A DNA stretch of 64,000 nt from Phaeosaccion multiseriatum (lineage: Eukaryota; Ochrophyta, other classes), in contig OZ218954.1 of assembly GCA_965112735.1 (NCBI GenBank), positions 3,596,001-3,660,000 on the forward strand, in the 5' to 3' direction. Position 1 is the stretch's first letter; each line of letters begins with the position of its first letter. Both the position numbers and the translations under genes were made by a program. This document shows positions 42,679-61,413 of this stretch, piece after piece. Below the pieces are notes generated by a model that was given only the letters and a program-made list of their open reading frames with translations, ran no database searches and was not told where the DNA came from.

Positions 42679-42988
42679 CTTTCCATCAGACACTGCTCCA
42701 TCCTCGCCCCCCTCTCTGTCCCCCCTCTCCCTCCACTCCATCGCTCTCTCCCCTTGTCGATCCCTTTTCCTCCTTTCTTCCCTTCCGTTCGACCCTCCTT
42801 ATACGCCTCTCTTGGCACACTCGAAGGCTCAAGTTGTCGCACCCACAGTCCGCCGCTTGGGCAGAGAGAGGGGATGACAAAGTGTGAAGATGGTGAGAAG
42901 AGCTGAAACTCAAACGGCGCCTTTTTTCTTTTCCCCCGTTCCATCATGATCTCCCCGTAAAGGGATATCGTAAAGGCCGAGTGAGGCA
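42679..42988. promoter_or_regulatory. Putative bidirectional promoter, RING gene and ABM gene
   Basis: About 310 bp separate the divergent start codons. It probably holds both promoters (inference from spacing). No TATA box or known factor site stands out. Confidence 0.4.
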
Positions 42989-43629
42989 ATGCGTACAGGG
43001 GAGGTCCTGATAGTAGTGGGGCTGACTGTCCTCTCCACGCTTCTGTTGCAGGCCCAGCGCCATGGTCCTACTCGTAGGACGGAGGGGCCTGCCTTTGTCC
43101 TCCTCATTACTCATCGGTACGTCCGGCCACTTCTGCCCACTCTCTTTCTCGTGCTTGCCTTCCCTCCTCCCGGCTGACGCCACTTGCCTTCCCCTTCTCT
43201 CCCGCTCCACCAGGTACAGCTCCGCGGCGGAGGCCCAGCGGTTTCTCGAGTTGATTGCCCCCCTGGCCATGTACTGCCGTGATCACGAGCCCGACACCTT
43301 GAGCTTCGAGATTGCCGTGAGTGACAAGGACCCCGCGGAGGTAAGAATGGAGAATGGAGGCGCTCGCAATGCAGTCTCGCAATAGGAGAAAGTCGAGCCT
43401 CTCTCTCGACTTACGGCGCTCAGCCTTCCACCCCTCACCCCCCGTGAACCCGTGTGCACTTAAGATAATGATCCTCGAGCGCTACCGGGACAAGGAGCAA
43501 GCCTACCTTAAGACGCATCGCAGCTCGGAGCCCTTCCTGCACCTAAAGCAGCAGCTGCAGGAGCTCTCCCTGGAGCCCGTGGACAAGTGGGGCCAGTCAT
43601 ACCTGGAGTCAGGACTCGGCTCCGTGTGA
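42989..43629 (+). CDS. Small membrane-anchored ABM-domain protein
   Basis: Three exons: 42989-43116, 43214-43340 and 43465-43629, giving 139 residues. The N-terminus has a hydrophobic stretch (VLIVVGLTVLSTLLLQ), a signal anchor or signal peptide. The rest fits an antibiotic-biosynthesis-monooxygenase (ABM) dimeric alpha-beta barrel. Family features seen are FVLLITHRYSSAAEAQRFLE, the strand TLSFEIAVSDKDPAE, and ILERYRDKEQAYLKTHRSSE followed by a helix. Such proteins act as small cofactor-free oxygenases, haem-degrading enzymes or stress proteins; the substrate here is unknown. The gene is divergent from the RING gene. Confidence 0.75.
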
Positions 43630-45193
43630 TGCCTCCTGGGGTCAGGATTCGGCCTCGTGTGATATACATCAATGATGTTCGTGTGGGTGGAGGCTCCTTG
43701 GTGTGAGTCAAACTACGGATGCCTCGCTAGCTGGCTGACAAGGATGCGGGAGAAGGCGCGATATCCTGACACCTGATAGTGTGATTGATGCCTGCTTGGC
43801 AACCCCAGAGGAAGCGACGTGCTCTGGTATCTTGAGATTAGCCTGCCTGCACGGCTGCCAGAGAAACGGAGGGGAACAAGAGCGATTTGGTCGACACCTG
43901 ACACCTGTCACCTGGCAGGGAGCAAAGTTGTCCTGCATGATCTTCGTGGCGTACCGTAGTTCGCGATGAACGAAGCGAGGGAGGAGGAGGAGGAGGAGGA
44001 GGAGGAGGAGGAGGAGGAGAAGGAGAAGGAGAGGATCCAGCAAGCTGACACTGGAAGCTTCCAAAGGAGTGTTCTATTCTGTGAAGGTGCGCTTTGACTC
44101 GCGCGCACTCTCTCTCTCCATCTCTCTCTGTCTCTCGGGGGTGATGTCGGTGCTACCGTAGCGACTGAGGGGCACAAGTCCTCCACCCCCCACGCAGCCT
44201 CTTGGAAGGGTCTTGGAAGGGTCTTGGAAGGGTCTTGGAAGGGTCTTGACTCTCAACGAGTAAGAGCCCCAGGTGTATGCAGGGCAAGCCAAGGGAAGAG
44301 AGGGCCAGGCAAGCGAGGCAAGCAAGGGAAGCGAAGGGAAGGCAGCACAAGGCGGGGCAATCTCTCACGGGAGTGTGGGACAGAAGGCGAAGGCGTGATG
44401 ATGATGAGGAGGAAGAGGAGGTATGAGGAGTAAGGTTCCCGCAGTCAAGGAGTCATGTCTCCGAGAGGAGGAGGAGGAGGAGGAGGAGGAGAGGTGGAGG
44501 AGGAAGAGGAGGAGGAGGCGTGAAGGCCTGAGGAGGAGGAGGAGGAGGAGGAGGAGGAGGAATAGTAGGAGGAGGAGGCGTGAGAAGAAGTCAGGTTTCC
44601 GAGTGGAGGAAGAGGAGGAGGGGAGAAAGCACGCATGCCATCGTCAAGTGCCCCGCTCTTGGTACTCGACTCGTTGGGAGACTTGATAGGAGAGGAAAGG
44701 AAAGGAGGAAAGAAAGCGAGTGGGACGGGCGGGGGAATGGTCCGAGTCAAAGGTTCAGCACGCGAGTGGAGGAGGGGATGAGTGGAGACCATTCACTTTC
44801 AGTCCATCATGACCGGAGGACGAGGAGGATCAACGAAGCTGAGGCCAAAGATAAAATGAGCTGTACACAACTGTTCCTGTTACTGTTGCTGTTCTTTTTA
44901 CATCAGAGGAGGTCGCTGTCTCAGAGCAGGCACAGAGTAGGACACCTCACACCTTTGTGCCTTACGTATCGGCCCTTACGTAAGGCACATGTACCGGCTC
45001 TTTTGTGCCTACATTCCCCCCGGAGCCTCCTCTTCTCCACCTGACACACAGAGCAAAGCTCTGCTCTCGCCTCCAAGCCTCCTCCTTTTCCTCCGAGAAA
45101 GAGAGGGAGACAGAGGGAAAGAAGCCAGTGAGAGAGAGACAGAAAAGAGACTCCTCCTCCCCCTTTTCCTTCCTTCCCTCCCTCCCTCCTCAT
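43630..45193. other. Intergenic region with GAG arrays and a 13-bp tandem repeat
   Basis: No gene is supported. It contains (GAG)n arrays at about 43980-44020 and 44465-44580, the latter with two related blocks ending GGAGGCGTGA. There is also a four- to five-copy tandem of GGGTCTTGGAAG at about 44200-44252. The 3' end abuts the ORC6-like stop codon. Confidence 0.6.
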
Positions 45194-47502
45194 CTACTGC
45201 GCACACAGCGCCAGCAGCCTCTGCTCTTCCGCACTGAAGCGGTGCAGCTCACTGGCCAGGGCAGCAGGTGGCAGCGGTAGGGCAAGTCCAAGCAGTCGTG
45301 AGTGTACATCATTGGCACACTGCCCCTTCTCCTCCTCCTCCTCCTCCTCCTCCTCCTCCTCCTCTTCCTCCTCGTCCTCCTTCACCTCCTCCTCCTGCTG
45401 CTGCTGCTGCTCCTGCTGCTGTATCACCAACTCCTGATTCTGATGCTTCGTCTTCTTGCTCTTCGTCTCTGCCTTCCTCTTCGTCTTTCTCTTCTTCTGA
45501 ACCTGCGCTCGCTCCCACTGGCGCTGCTGCTGCCGCTGCTGTATCACCAACTGCTCCAACTCCTCCTGAGCCCGACGCCTCCCCTCCACGACCTCTGGAG
45601 TGGAGCTTCGAAGCCCCAAATGCCTCGCGAGAAGCGCTACTCGCTTCACCGAGGTCGAAGCAAGAGGGGGGGTAGGCCGGTGTCTCCCTCCCCCAGAGCC
45701 ACCGCCACTGATACCACTGCTGTCTCTCTTGCGTCCCTTCTTGTTGCTATTGCTGTCGGCTGAGCTGTTGCCACTGTTGCCGCCGCTTCCTCTGTAAATG
45801 TCGGACCAGGGAGAGAGAGAGAGAGGAAGAGAGAGGAAGACGGAGAGGAAGAAAGAGATGGAGACAGAGAAAAATACACACACAGAGAGAGAGAGGGAGA
45901 GAGAGGTGCCAGTGCAGTGGAGGAGGGACATCACAGTAGAGGGGGAGGAGAGAAGAGGGCAGCGGGTGGACGGAAGGGGGGGAATGGGAGAGGGGGGGGG
46001 TTAGGCCGCAGCAAAAGTAGCCTTCCTCCCTCCCTCCCTCCCTCAGTCCATCCATCCACCCATCCATCCATCCATCCTGACGCTGCGTGACTGCGTGGGG
46101 TAGGAGGGGCAGAGGGAGGAGAGGCGGGAGAGGCGGGAGGAGGAGAAGAAGAGTAGCAGTATAAATAGGAGAGGACGAGTGGGTCAGTGGGACGTCATCG
46201 CTTACGTTAAGGCTAGTTTCCGAGCGGCTTGCTTGGATACTCTGCAGTGATACAAAGAAGGAAGGAAAGAAGGGGGGGGGGGGGCGGAGAGAGGGAGGCG
46301 GGGAGGAAGGGAAGGTGAGAGGCAGAGAGGACCGAAGAAAGGAAGGAAGGAAGGAAGGAAGGAAGGAAGGAAGGAAGGAAGGAAAGGAAGTGTGATGTGA
46401 GACGGCAAGCTAGCCAAAGCAAGTGGTATGGTTCACTTCCTTCGATAGTGAACACAAGATTGTGCAGCGAGGCATGCACACACACCCACGCACACACACA
46501 CACACACACACGTACATACACACACATGCAGCAAAGGACGGCAGACAGAGTCGAGAAAGGAAGTCTTCTATCCACATGCCCCATTGCCTCTCCTCTCCTC
46601 TCCCCTATGCCAGGGGGGTTGTGCGTTTCATGTAACGCCTCACCTTGCAGGCCCACCGCCAGTCTTCGCTGCTCCACCACCCATCAGCTGCCATCCCGCT
46701 CCCCTCCCTCCCTCCGTCTCCACCGGGCTGCTTCCGCTGATGGTGCCGCTGCTGCCACCCGTACTGCTTGCGCCCGGGCTCCTCGCGGCGGCAGAGGTCA
46801 CTCCTCCGCTGCTGCTGCTGCTGCTGCTGCGATGCGAGGGAGAGGGAGAGGGGGAGGACGGAGACGATGGTCCGTCCTCCTCTTCGTTGTGTCGAGAAGG
46901 ACAAGGCAGAGAGGAGGAGGAGGAGGAGGAGGAGGAGAAGACCTTGGATGGTGCCCTCGATACAGGAGCTCCACCGCGACTATTCGTACCGCTGTCCTTC
47001 ATCCCTGCTGCTGTATCACCAATTGGTGCTCCTGCTGCTCCTTTCATGGGACGGCCCCGCACAAGACTCCGTTTCCGCATTCCTCCTCCTCCTCCTCCTC
47101 CTCCTCCTCCTACTCCTACTCCTTTCTTAATTGATCCCATGAGGGCCTTTTGAACGTCGCCGTTGTCCATGAGGCCGCAGTGTGTGGCCATTTCCATGCA
47201 CGTTCGGTCAAAGTCCGCCTTAGGCTGCAGTGGGAGGGGAAAGGGTAGCAGGAGCAAGAGGAGCAAGCGGAGGAGGCGGCGGCGGAGGAGGAGGAGGAGG
47301 AGGAGGTGGTGGTGGTGGTGGTGGTGGTGGTGGTGGTGGTGGAGGAGGAGGATTGTTGGAGGGGGTGGTGGTAATGGTGGTAGTGGTGGTGGTGGTGGTG
47401 GTGGTGGTGGTGGTGGTGGTGGTGGTGGTGGTGGTGGTGGTGGTGAGAGAGTTACGAGTCACCTTGCGCAGGTCCGCAAGAGTCAATCAGGGAGTGGACA
47501 TC

Positions 47503-47561
<59 letters not shown>

Positions 47562-48975
47562 TCTGTACGGTACTGAGCACATGCCGCACGTCCAGTGCCA
47601 TCTTATTGCGCACAGTGGCGAGGTACAGCGCACTTGCAAAGTAGAGCCCTCGATCGTAGATGCGCCCCTGCTTGCGCTGGTCTTCGCTGCTCATCTTGGC
47701 CAGATTGGCTCTCTAATGATCGATTGGTTGGGTGGTTGGTTGGTTGGTTGGGTGGGTGTATGAGTGGGTGGGTGGGTGGGTGGGTGGGTGGGTGGGTGGG
47801 TGGGTGAGTGGGTGGTTGGCACAAGAAGGAAGTCGGTTCGGGCAGGGAGAAGGATTGATGAGCTGATTGCCATGGTGGGTGGAGGGGAGGGGGGAGAGGG
47901 GAGGGGGGAGAGGGGAGAAGGGAGAGGAGAGAGGGAAGAGGGATCGCAGAAGAGCAGAGAGAGAGGAGAGAGTGTAGATGGGAGACGGAAAACGGGTGGG
48001 TCCGGTAGGAGGACCGGAGTTCTCTCGCGAACGAGAGGCGGCAGCTGCGATGTGTGTGAAGAACGCTTTAAAAAAATTTCGGGGAGCCTCGCCTCCTACA
48101 CCTCCTCCTCTTCCTCCGCCTCCTCCTCCTTCGCCCCCTCTCTTTTGTCCTCTCTGACCTTGAATCTCTCGTGCAGCTTCCTCGCCTCGGCGATGCAGTT
48201 ATTGCCTGTGGCCCTAAGCCCGACCGCCAGTTGGTCGATTGTGGGTTCCTTGGTGTGTACCTTTGGTGAGATACGTGTGACCGACGTGATATGCGAAACT
48301 AGTGAGTAAGTGGCTCCTCTCCGCTCTCGCCCCCCCCCTGCCGCCATTAGAGGAGAGACGCCAAACTAAGCGGTCAGCTCTTGTAAGGCCTGAGATCCCA
48401 TCTCATCTCTCCCCCTCCCTCCCCCCTCTCCCTCTCTCTATCCCTCCACTCCCTCTCTCTCCCCTCCCTCACTCCTCTCCCTCTCTCCCTCCACTCCCTA
48501 TCTCTCCCCCTCCCCCCCTCCTCTCTCTCTCTCCCTTCATTCCCTCTCTATCTCTCACACCTGTGTGTGAAGCATTACGTTGGAAACTCTGTTGTACGCG
48601 TCGTTGTAGATCTTCTTAGTCGAGTTGCACGCTTGGATCAAGTCGACACGAGACAGGCCGACATTGTGGTGCCTGCCATTGGGATGGATGGGGGTGTAAG
48701 AGTAAGAATAAGAGGGGTGGATGTGTAAGAAGGGTGCGAGAGGCGGCAGGGAGAAGCAGAGCGGGCAGCAGGCACCTCCCCTTCCCACCCAACACACTAC
48801 ACCGCGCTTACTTTGCAGCAAACTCTAGCGCGATGGGCGCTCGAAGGCTCTCCGCCTTGTGCAAATTCTTAATCTTGAGGTTGATGAGCCGGAGGTTCTC
48901 CTTCGCCTTGCTGCCCACCGCGCTGGTCTTGTGCTCAGGCACGTTCAAACGAGAGAGCAGCGTCTCGACGTCCAT
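45194..48975 (-). CDS. ORC6: Origin recognition complex subunit 6-like protein
   Basis: Seven exons: 48812-48975, 48561-48672, 48159-48260, 47560-47712, 46644-47224, 46206-46241 and 45194-45791, about 581 residues. The first 190 residues follow the ORC6 TFIIB-like layout. KENLRLINLKIKNL and PIALEFAAKHHNVGLSRVDL resemble the first cyclin-like fold. PTIDQLAVGLRATGNNCIAE, YFASALYLATVRNKMALDV and FDRTCMEMATHCG match the second. The rest is low-complexity (Gly, Ser, Gln, Glu) and makes the protein about twice the animal length. Three copies of the dispersed motif lie in coding sequence, twice as LVIQQ and once as PIGDTAA. ORC6 helps load MCM at origins. It is divergent from the hydroxylase gene. 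The assignment rests on motif recall without an alignment. Confidence 0.68.
47300..47450. repeat. (GGT)n microsatellite in ORC6-like intron
   Basis: GGT trinucleotide array interrupted by GGAGGAGGATTG. A (CA)n array at 47502-47559 abuts the neighbouring exon donor. Confidence 0.95.
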
Positions 48976-49186
48976 GATCCTCTGAACCTGCCCGCTGCTC
49001 CGCCTGCCCCTGCTTCTTGCTGCTTCTCAGTGACCAGTCCAAGAGCCTTTATGGTCACTTAGAGAGGCCTTATTTCGTGCAGTCTTGCTCGAGAGCGATT
49101 TGAAGATCGATTTCAAGAACCTCACAGATTGAAGAACCACCACGGGAAGAAGGGCAACTGCTCAACAATCTCCCCGGTAGCGAGAT
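48976..49186. promoter_or_regulatory. Putative bidirectional promoter, ORC6-like and hydroxylase genes
   Basis: Only about 211 bp lie between the divergent start codons, so both promoters and 5' UTRs must fit here or overlap. No specific element was identified. Confidence 0.45.
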
Positions 49187-51377
49187 ATGCGAGTCATGGC
49201 AGCCCCAGTGCACGCAGGGGAGGGATCCTATGCCCATCAACAGCAGGAGGAAAGAGATGCCTCATCGGTGGCAGCGGGGGAGGTGGTGACGGAGACGGCT
49301 GGGCAAACAGATGTGGGTTGTCGTGGAGGGGGTATCGGTGACGAAGAGGAGAACAGCGCTTCAAGCGAAGCCGAGAAGAAGTTCCACAGGAAGCTGGAGG
49401 ATTTCTTTGATGGCTACTGCATGAGTGCGCTGGGGCGGGCGGCGGCCATGCACTGGGTGAGGACGATGGCCGAGGAGAAGGAGTCGGGGCAGCTGGACAG
49501 AGCGAGGGGCTGGCTGCTCAAGCAGCTCAATAGAGGAGCTTCCGTCGGACAGGTCGGTACTGTGAGAACTGTGCTCAACTGCTCGGGAGCTATACATATG
49601 TACGCCACGTCTAGCGCGAAGTACTGAAGCAGAGTTGGGAAGGAAAGGAAAAGAAAAGGCGTCGCCTCCCTCTCTGACCTTCTGGCCTTCGGACCCCATG
49701 TGATGCCTACCGTTCTCTATCCAGAGCGAAGGCCTAGACATTGTGCCTGGCCTCCGCGCCAAACCTTTCTGGAGCTCCGACGACCTGCCGTGGGTGAAGC
49801 AGCTCGAGGCACACGCACCCCAAATTAGACAGGAACTTCTTGCCCTCAGGAAGAAAGGTAGCGAAGCAGCAGGAATAGCAGTAGCAGTTGGTGATACAAC
49901 ACAAGGCGCCGCCGGGGGGGTCGAGGCAGCAGAGACTGCGGAAGATCCCCACGAGAAGGGGGACGAGCATGACAGTAGCAACAATAGCAAGCATGAGAGC
50001 AGGAGTAGCTCTGAGAGAGGAGGGGGACGAGAGGAGGGGGCGAATGAGGAGGAGAAGAAGAATAACAGAAGCTCCGAGGGGAGCTCAGAGGGAGGAGGGG
50101 GAGGAGGAGGAGGAGGAGGAGGAGGAGGAGGAGGCGACGGTGGCTTTCAGCCGTACCGATCGCCAAAATGGGGCAGCGGTCGACCAGCGCACGATGGCGT
50201 AGGCTGCCATAACCACGACAAAGGAGGCCACTGGAGCGTGTACTACCTTCAGCTGCATAATCTAGACTTTGCGGCCAACCGACGAAGGTAGGAGTGCCGT
50301 GATGGTGATGGTAGTATTTAGTACTTCAGGCAGGATACCGATCATGGGATCGATCTTCGATCGTGTCATTGAACGGAACTGAAGTGGGTAGCCGCTGTCT
50401 CTCCTGACTTACTATGATGACTCCCCTCCCTCTGCTGTACTGAATTGAATCAATGCCCCTCCTACGCCTTGCACAGATGCCCTGTGACGACTGGTCTGCT
50501 GGACGGGCTCACAACTGCCGGTCCGAATTACCACCACGCCTTCTTCTCTGCCCTCGCCCCTGGCACGCACATTGTGCCTCATCGGGGGCCCACCAACAAG
50601 AAGCTCCGCGTTCATCTGCCGCTGGTGGTGAGGAAGTTGGTGCTACACAGGGAGGGAGGGAGGGAGGGAGAGAGGGGAGGGGCACATAACCGCTTGGGCA
50701 AGGACACATCCGCACATGCTTTAGATCACCTTAGCTATCCTTCTTCCCCTTCTCCGTGGTGCTTCAGAGCCGTTTGTCTCTTTGAGTATCAATCGTCCCT
50801 CAAGACCCGCGCCCCCTCCACCCGCCCTCGTCCCCATCCACTGCCATCCCAGGTACCCCCTGGAGAAGGCGTCTGCCGGCTCCGTGCCGGGGATGAGACG
50901 GTGCACTTCCAAGAAGGTACTGCCCATTTGCTGCCATCCCCCCTCCCCGCCCTCCAACGAGAGGGGACTGGCATTTCCTCTCACGCCCTCCACTGCCATG
51001 TCCCCTCCTCTCCTCTCCCCATCCACTGCCATCTTCTCCTCTTCAGTAGACGGGAATGGCTGTGTGGTCTTTGACGATCGTTTCAAGCACGAGGCCTGGA
51101 ACGACTGACCCTGCCCTCCACTGCCATCTCCCATTTCCCCCCCTCTCCCCATCCACTGCCATCCTCTCCTCTGTTTTATGTACAGGCAAGGCAGTGGTCT
51201 TTGACGACAGTTTCGAGCACGAGGCCTGGAACGACTCTCCCGACTTTTGCCGCATCACCCTCATCATTGACGTGTGGCATCCCGACCTTACGCCCCCAGA
51301 GGTCGGTGGTCAGATGGCATCAGATGGCAACCTGTTGTCTGCTCAAGGGAGAGGGGTGGTAGTCTATGTATGTGTGC

Positions 51378-51414
<37 letters not shown>

Positions 51415-52033
51415 AGTGTGTGTGTGGACACTACACCACACCATGCATTTCATATGCTCTGTTGTGTGCGCTCTTTCGTCGCGTCTAATCGATCAAACAC
51501 AAAACACGTAGTGCAGTGCCAACACTTTGTAAAGCGACTTTGACTCACGCACCTACGCACTCACACACACGCACGCACGCACACACACGCAGGTCAAGTT
51601 TCTGAGGTTTCTTCTGCACGCGAGCATGCGTGTGGAGAAGAGAGTGGCGGAGGCTGCTGCCGCTGCTGCTGCCTTGCTCCCATCCGAGAGCTCGGCCCAA
51701 GAGGAGGATGCGAAGGAGGAGGAGGAGGAGGAGGAGGAGGAGGAGGAGGAGGAGGAGGAGGGAGGGCAGGCTGCAGCACAAAATGTCGGTATGGAGGGCG
51801 GAGAAGAAGGAGGCAAGCCGGTAACAGCAGCAGCGCCACCACCACCACCACCACCAGTTGGTGATAAAGCAGCAGCGCCGTCAGCGACAGTGAAGTTCTC
51901 CGCATCCTCCTTCTCCTCCTCCTCCTCTGCATCCGCCTCCGACAACTGTGACAACTACGTGAACATCATCACCCAGGCCGCCTCCATCCGACCCCGCCCG
52001 GAGGTCATCTGGAGCATCAGCAATGAGCAATGA
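49187..52033 (+). CDS. Aspartyl/asparaginyl beta-hydroxylase-type dioxygenase
   Basis: Six exons: 49187-49552, 49725-50287, 50477-50627, 50853-50916, 51186-51301 and 51593-52033, about 566 residues; a second ATG is at 49196. The catalytic domain is AspH-like. It has GGHWSVYYLQLHN, ALAPGTHIVPHRGPTN (first iron-binding His), RVHLPLV, and VVFDDSFEHEAWND (second His), ending IIDVWHPDL. These enzymes use Fe(II) and 2-oxoglutarate to hydroxylate Asp or Asn. No signal peptide or TM segment is visible, unlike animal AspH, so the location is unclear. Low-complexity insertions (Gly, Glu, Pro runs) carry two in-frame dispersed-motif copies (VGDTT and VGDKA), with more copies after the stop. A partly duplicated exon with its own stop lies at 51049-51108. 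Confidence 0.88.
51049..51108 (+). other. Duplicated hydroxylase exon with in-frame stop (possible alternative terminal or poison exon)
   Basis: After a good acceptor (CTCTTCAG) the sequence reads in the correct phase as VDGNGCVVFDDRFKHEAWND and then TGA. It parallels the true exon at 51186 (GKAVVFDDSFEHEAWND). The preceding intron segments are also alike (CCCCATCCACTGCCATC at both 51019 and 51149). It is either a decayed duplicate or a regulated exon that truncates the protein right after the second iron ligand. Confidence 0.7.
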
Positions 52034-53069
52034 CAGCAGCGAAATCGCAGTTGGTGATACAGGAGCAGTAGCACCACCACCACCACCAGTTAGTGATACA
52101 GCTGGAACAGCCGCGCCGGCTGACAAGCGCCTATTGATTTGAAGTACGCGGCATCACTGACTGGATGCATACAGACAATTTACAGTTGTATTAATAACGG
52201 GACCAGCCCCCTCCCTTTCCTTTCTGTTTGAGGTATCGCCCTCCCTCCCTCCCTCCCTCCCTCGCCCCCTCCCCTCCCTCCCTCCCTCGCCCCCTCCCCT
52301 CCCCCCCTCCTTCTATTCGCCCCCCATCCCCCCCTCTCTCTCTCCATCTCCGCGTGTGTGTGCATGTAACTGTCATCAGTGCCAGCTCTCCGTCCCTTCC
52401 TTCCCTGTGCACCTCCCGATGCGGAGTCCCACACCCAAGGGGCCTCAAATAAGGTGCTCTCTCCCCCCCTTCACACCCTCTCTCTCACACACAAACTCTC
52501 TCTCTCACTCTCTCTCATACACATACACTCTCTCTCACACATACACACCCTCGCTCACTCTCTCTTTCACACACACTCTCTCTCACACATACGCTCTCTT
52601 TCTCTCTCTCACATACACACTCTCTCACACACACAAACTCTCTCACACACAAAAACTCTCTCTCACACACACATACACTCTCTTTCTCTCACACATACCC
52701 TACTCCCTCACACGCACTCTCTCTCACACACATGCGCACTCTCTCTCACACACATACTCTCTCACACGCACTCTCTCTCTCTTACACACATACCCTACTC
52801 CCTCACACGCACTCTCTCACACACACATACTCTCTCTCACACTCTCTCTCTCTTACACACATACTCTACTCCCTCACACACACTCTCCCTCTCACACGCA
52901 CTCTCTTTCTCTCACACGCACTTTCTCTCTTTCCCCGTTGACCATGTTGAGCTATTCACAGAAGCGCTCCTGTAAGTCCCTCGCCGGAGTTTCAGTTTCA
53001 GTCTATTGACCTTGATGAATTCATATCGATCGACATCAGAAGAGCTGTCAGCACCTGGTGTCAGGTCAG
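52034..53069. repeat. Convergent intergenic region with (CT)n/(CACACT)n array
   Basis: 3' flanks of the hydroxylase and BUB1-like genes. 52485-52930 is an irregular CACACA/CTCTCT array. Dispersed-motif copies lie at 52050-52059 and (variant) 52089-52098. No gene was found. Confidence 0.8.
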
Positions 53070-58523
<5,454 letters not shown>

Positions 58524-59337
58524 TCCCTCCTCCTTTAGCTCCTGGTCGAGAAGAGCAACGCAGCGCAGATACCGAGGAACACAAGCACATATATCACTCC
58601 TCTAGCGGCAAAGGAGTTCTGTCCCTCGAGAGGTTGCCTTGTTTGGAGGGGGGGGAGGGGAGTGCGTGTTCCGCCCTTTAACAATCCATCCTATAACGTC
58701 TGAAGTTTAAAGTTTAAAGTTTAAAAAAAATGGAAGGCATGTGCGGCATCGCCACAACCGTACCTGATCAACAGTTCTGGAAGGAAGGCAAGGAGGGACA
58801 CTCACCACCGAGGAGGGACTCGCATATTTTGTGAATTGTACTATTTTTACGGGCTTGGCTGTCACTAATCTTACCGTAATTAACAGACGATGAAAGCGGC
58901 GACGCAGCGAAGACCGACCAAACATCGGCTCCAGGCGAGGTTTCTCGGGCCCCCGATAAAGCAGAAGCCCGCGGCGGCCTGCGGCCGAAAGTAAGAAGCC
59001 TGCGGCTGGCCTGCGGCCAGAAGCCTGCAGAAAGTAGCGAAAAGCCTGCCAAGTCCCCCATTTTTCTCCCAGCCTGGCTGAGAAGCCTGAAGCCTGACCA
59101 CTGGCCTGCGGCCAGAAGCCCGAAGCCTGGAGGGGGCTACGGCCCAGAAGCCTAAAGCCCGAGAAACCTCGCCTGGAGCCGACAAACAAGCACAAGCAAA
59201 CCAAGCTTGCACGCCAGCCTTGTTCCCCGCACCTCCCCACTCCCCACCGAAGAGCGAGGGCATGCCTCAGCACGTTAAGGACGGCACCTGAAGATCGACA
59301 GGTGAGGTCCGGTCCGTCCGCCGCGCGCTCTAATGTT
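58524..59337. other. Region between BUB1-like start and LITAF-A stop
   Basis: It holds the 5' flank of the BUB1-like gene, with an AAGTTTAAAG triplet at about 58704-58725, and the 3' flank of LITAF-A, which includes a 258-bp inserted element. Sequence from about 58866 to 59337 is matched in inverted orientation at 63222-63570, apart from the insertions. Confidence 0.7.
58925..59182. mobile_element. MITE-like element: 258 bp, 26-bp perfect TIRs, 6-bp TSD
   Basis: The left end starts TCGGCTCCAGGCGAGG and the right end is its exact reverse complement over 26 bp (58925-58950 and 59157-59182). It is flanked by the direct repeat CAAACA (58919-58924 and 59183-59188). The other arm of the inverted duplication keeps the empty site with one CAAACA (reverse complement at 63374-63379). 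The interior is made of GGCCTGCGGCCAGAAGCCTG-like repeats and has no coding capacity. It therefore looks like a non-autonomous terminal-inverted-repeat DNA element. I cannot assign a superfamily. Confidence 0.9.
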
Positions 59338-60725
<1,388 letters not shown>

Positions 60726-60989
60726 GGTGGAACTGTGGAACTCTGTTTTTGCGTTCCCCGCGATTCCCCTTTCTTCTGTAACGTCCCCTCTGACTTACTG
60801 CAACTTGCCCGGTTTCTTCTTTGATGTAGTGACGGCTCTCTGAGCGAGTTAAGCAGGAACAGGAGGAGGACACACACGCACGCTGGGTGGATGGAGAAAT
60901 GGAGAAGGGCTGGATGGTTTGATCGATTTGAGCAGGCGTCTGAAAATTTCGGAAAAATTTCTGTTCGCGCGGATGCTTTTTACTCTCCG

Positions 60990-61000
60990 CTTTAAATAGC
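60990..61000 (-). promoter_or_regulatory. TATA-like element upstream of LITAF-A
   Basis: TATTTAAAG on the minus strand about 265 bp before the ATG, within a block conserved in arm B (61541-61549). A third diverged copy has TATTTTTAA near 63782. Confidence 0.4.
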
Positions 61001-61054
61001 CTCTGAAAGCCTCTGTCTTTCATCCCGACGGCGATACACAGCCGTTAGCCCATT

Positions 61055-61125
61055 TCATCCGTAGTATACCGGTATTATATTCGATTGCCATTCGAATGAA
61101 GAGAGTTCGACTCCCTCCGGATGAA
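61055..61125 (+). tRNA. tRNA-Gly(GCC)-like gene, copy 1
   Basis: 71 nt fold as a cloverleaf. The acceptor TCATCCG/CGGATGA is a perfect 7 bp. The D-loop has A14, GG and A21 on a weak 3-bp stem. The anticodon stem TTCGA/TCGAA is perfect, with loop TTGCCAT (U33, anticodon GCC). The T-arm GAGAG-TTCGACT-CCCTC has one A-C mismatch. A B-box-like GTTCGACTCC and a T7 run after the 3' end fit Pol III transcription. Against it: a 5' T, a weak D-stem and a poor A box. It could be a tRNA-derived sequence rather than a working tRNA. Confidence 0.55.
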
Positions 61126-61413
61126 GTTTTTTTGTTTTTTGTTCTTCTGCCCCCGCATGCTGTAACAGCGCTAAATCTGGCCGGTGTGGGCTTCTTTTTT
61201 GTTTGATACGCTTAACGCACTGCCCTTCTACACCTCCCTTTTGTGTCGTTACATACAAAAAGCGAATAAGTGATCCCCTGTTAGGCCGGGCAATTTTCCC
61301 AAAAAGGTATAGGCCGCTATGGGGCTGAAAGCCCATACCGACCAGATTTAGCACTTTACAGCATGTGGCCTTTATTATTCGTATTTTGGTTAAGACAAAA
61401 AAAAACAAAAGAA

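Noticed and set aside
52485-52975. Frames of Ser-His-Thr-Leu repeats
   Set aside because: They come from CACACT/CTCT microsatellite; no splice or start context.
61055-61408. 117-codon minus-strand frame across the palindrome centre
   Set aside because: It overlaps the tRNA-like gene and non-conserved spacer and is not kept open in the other arm.
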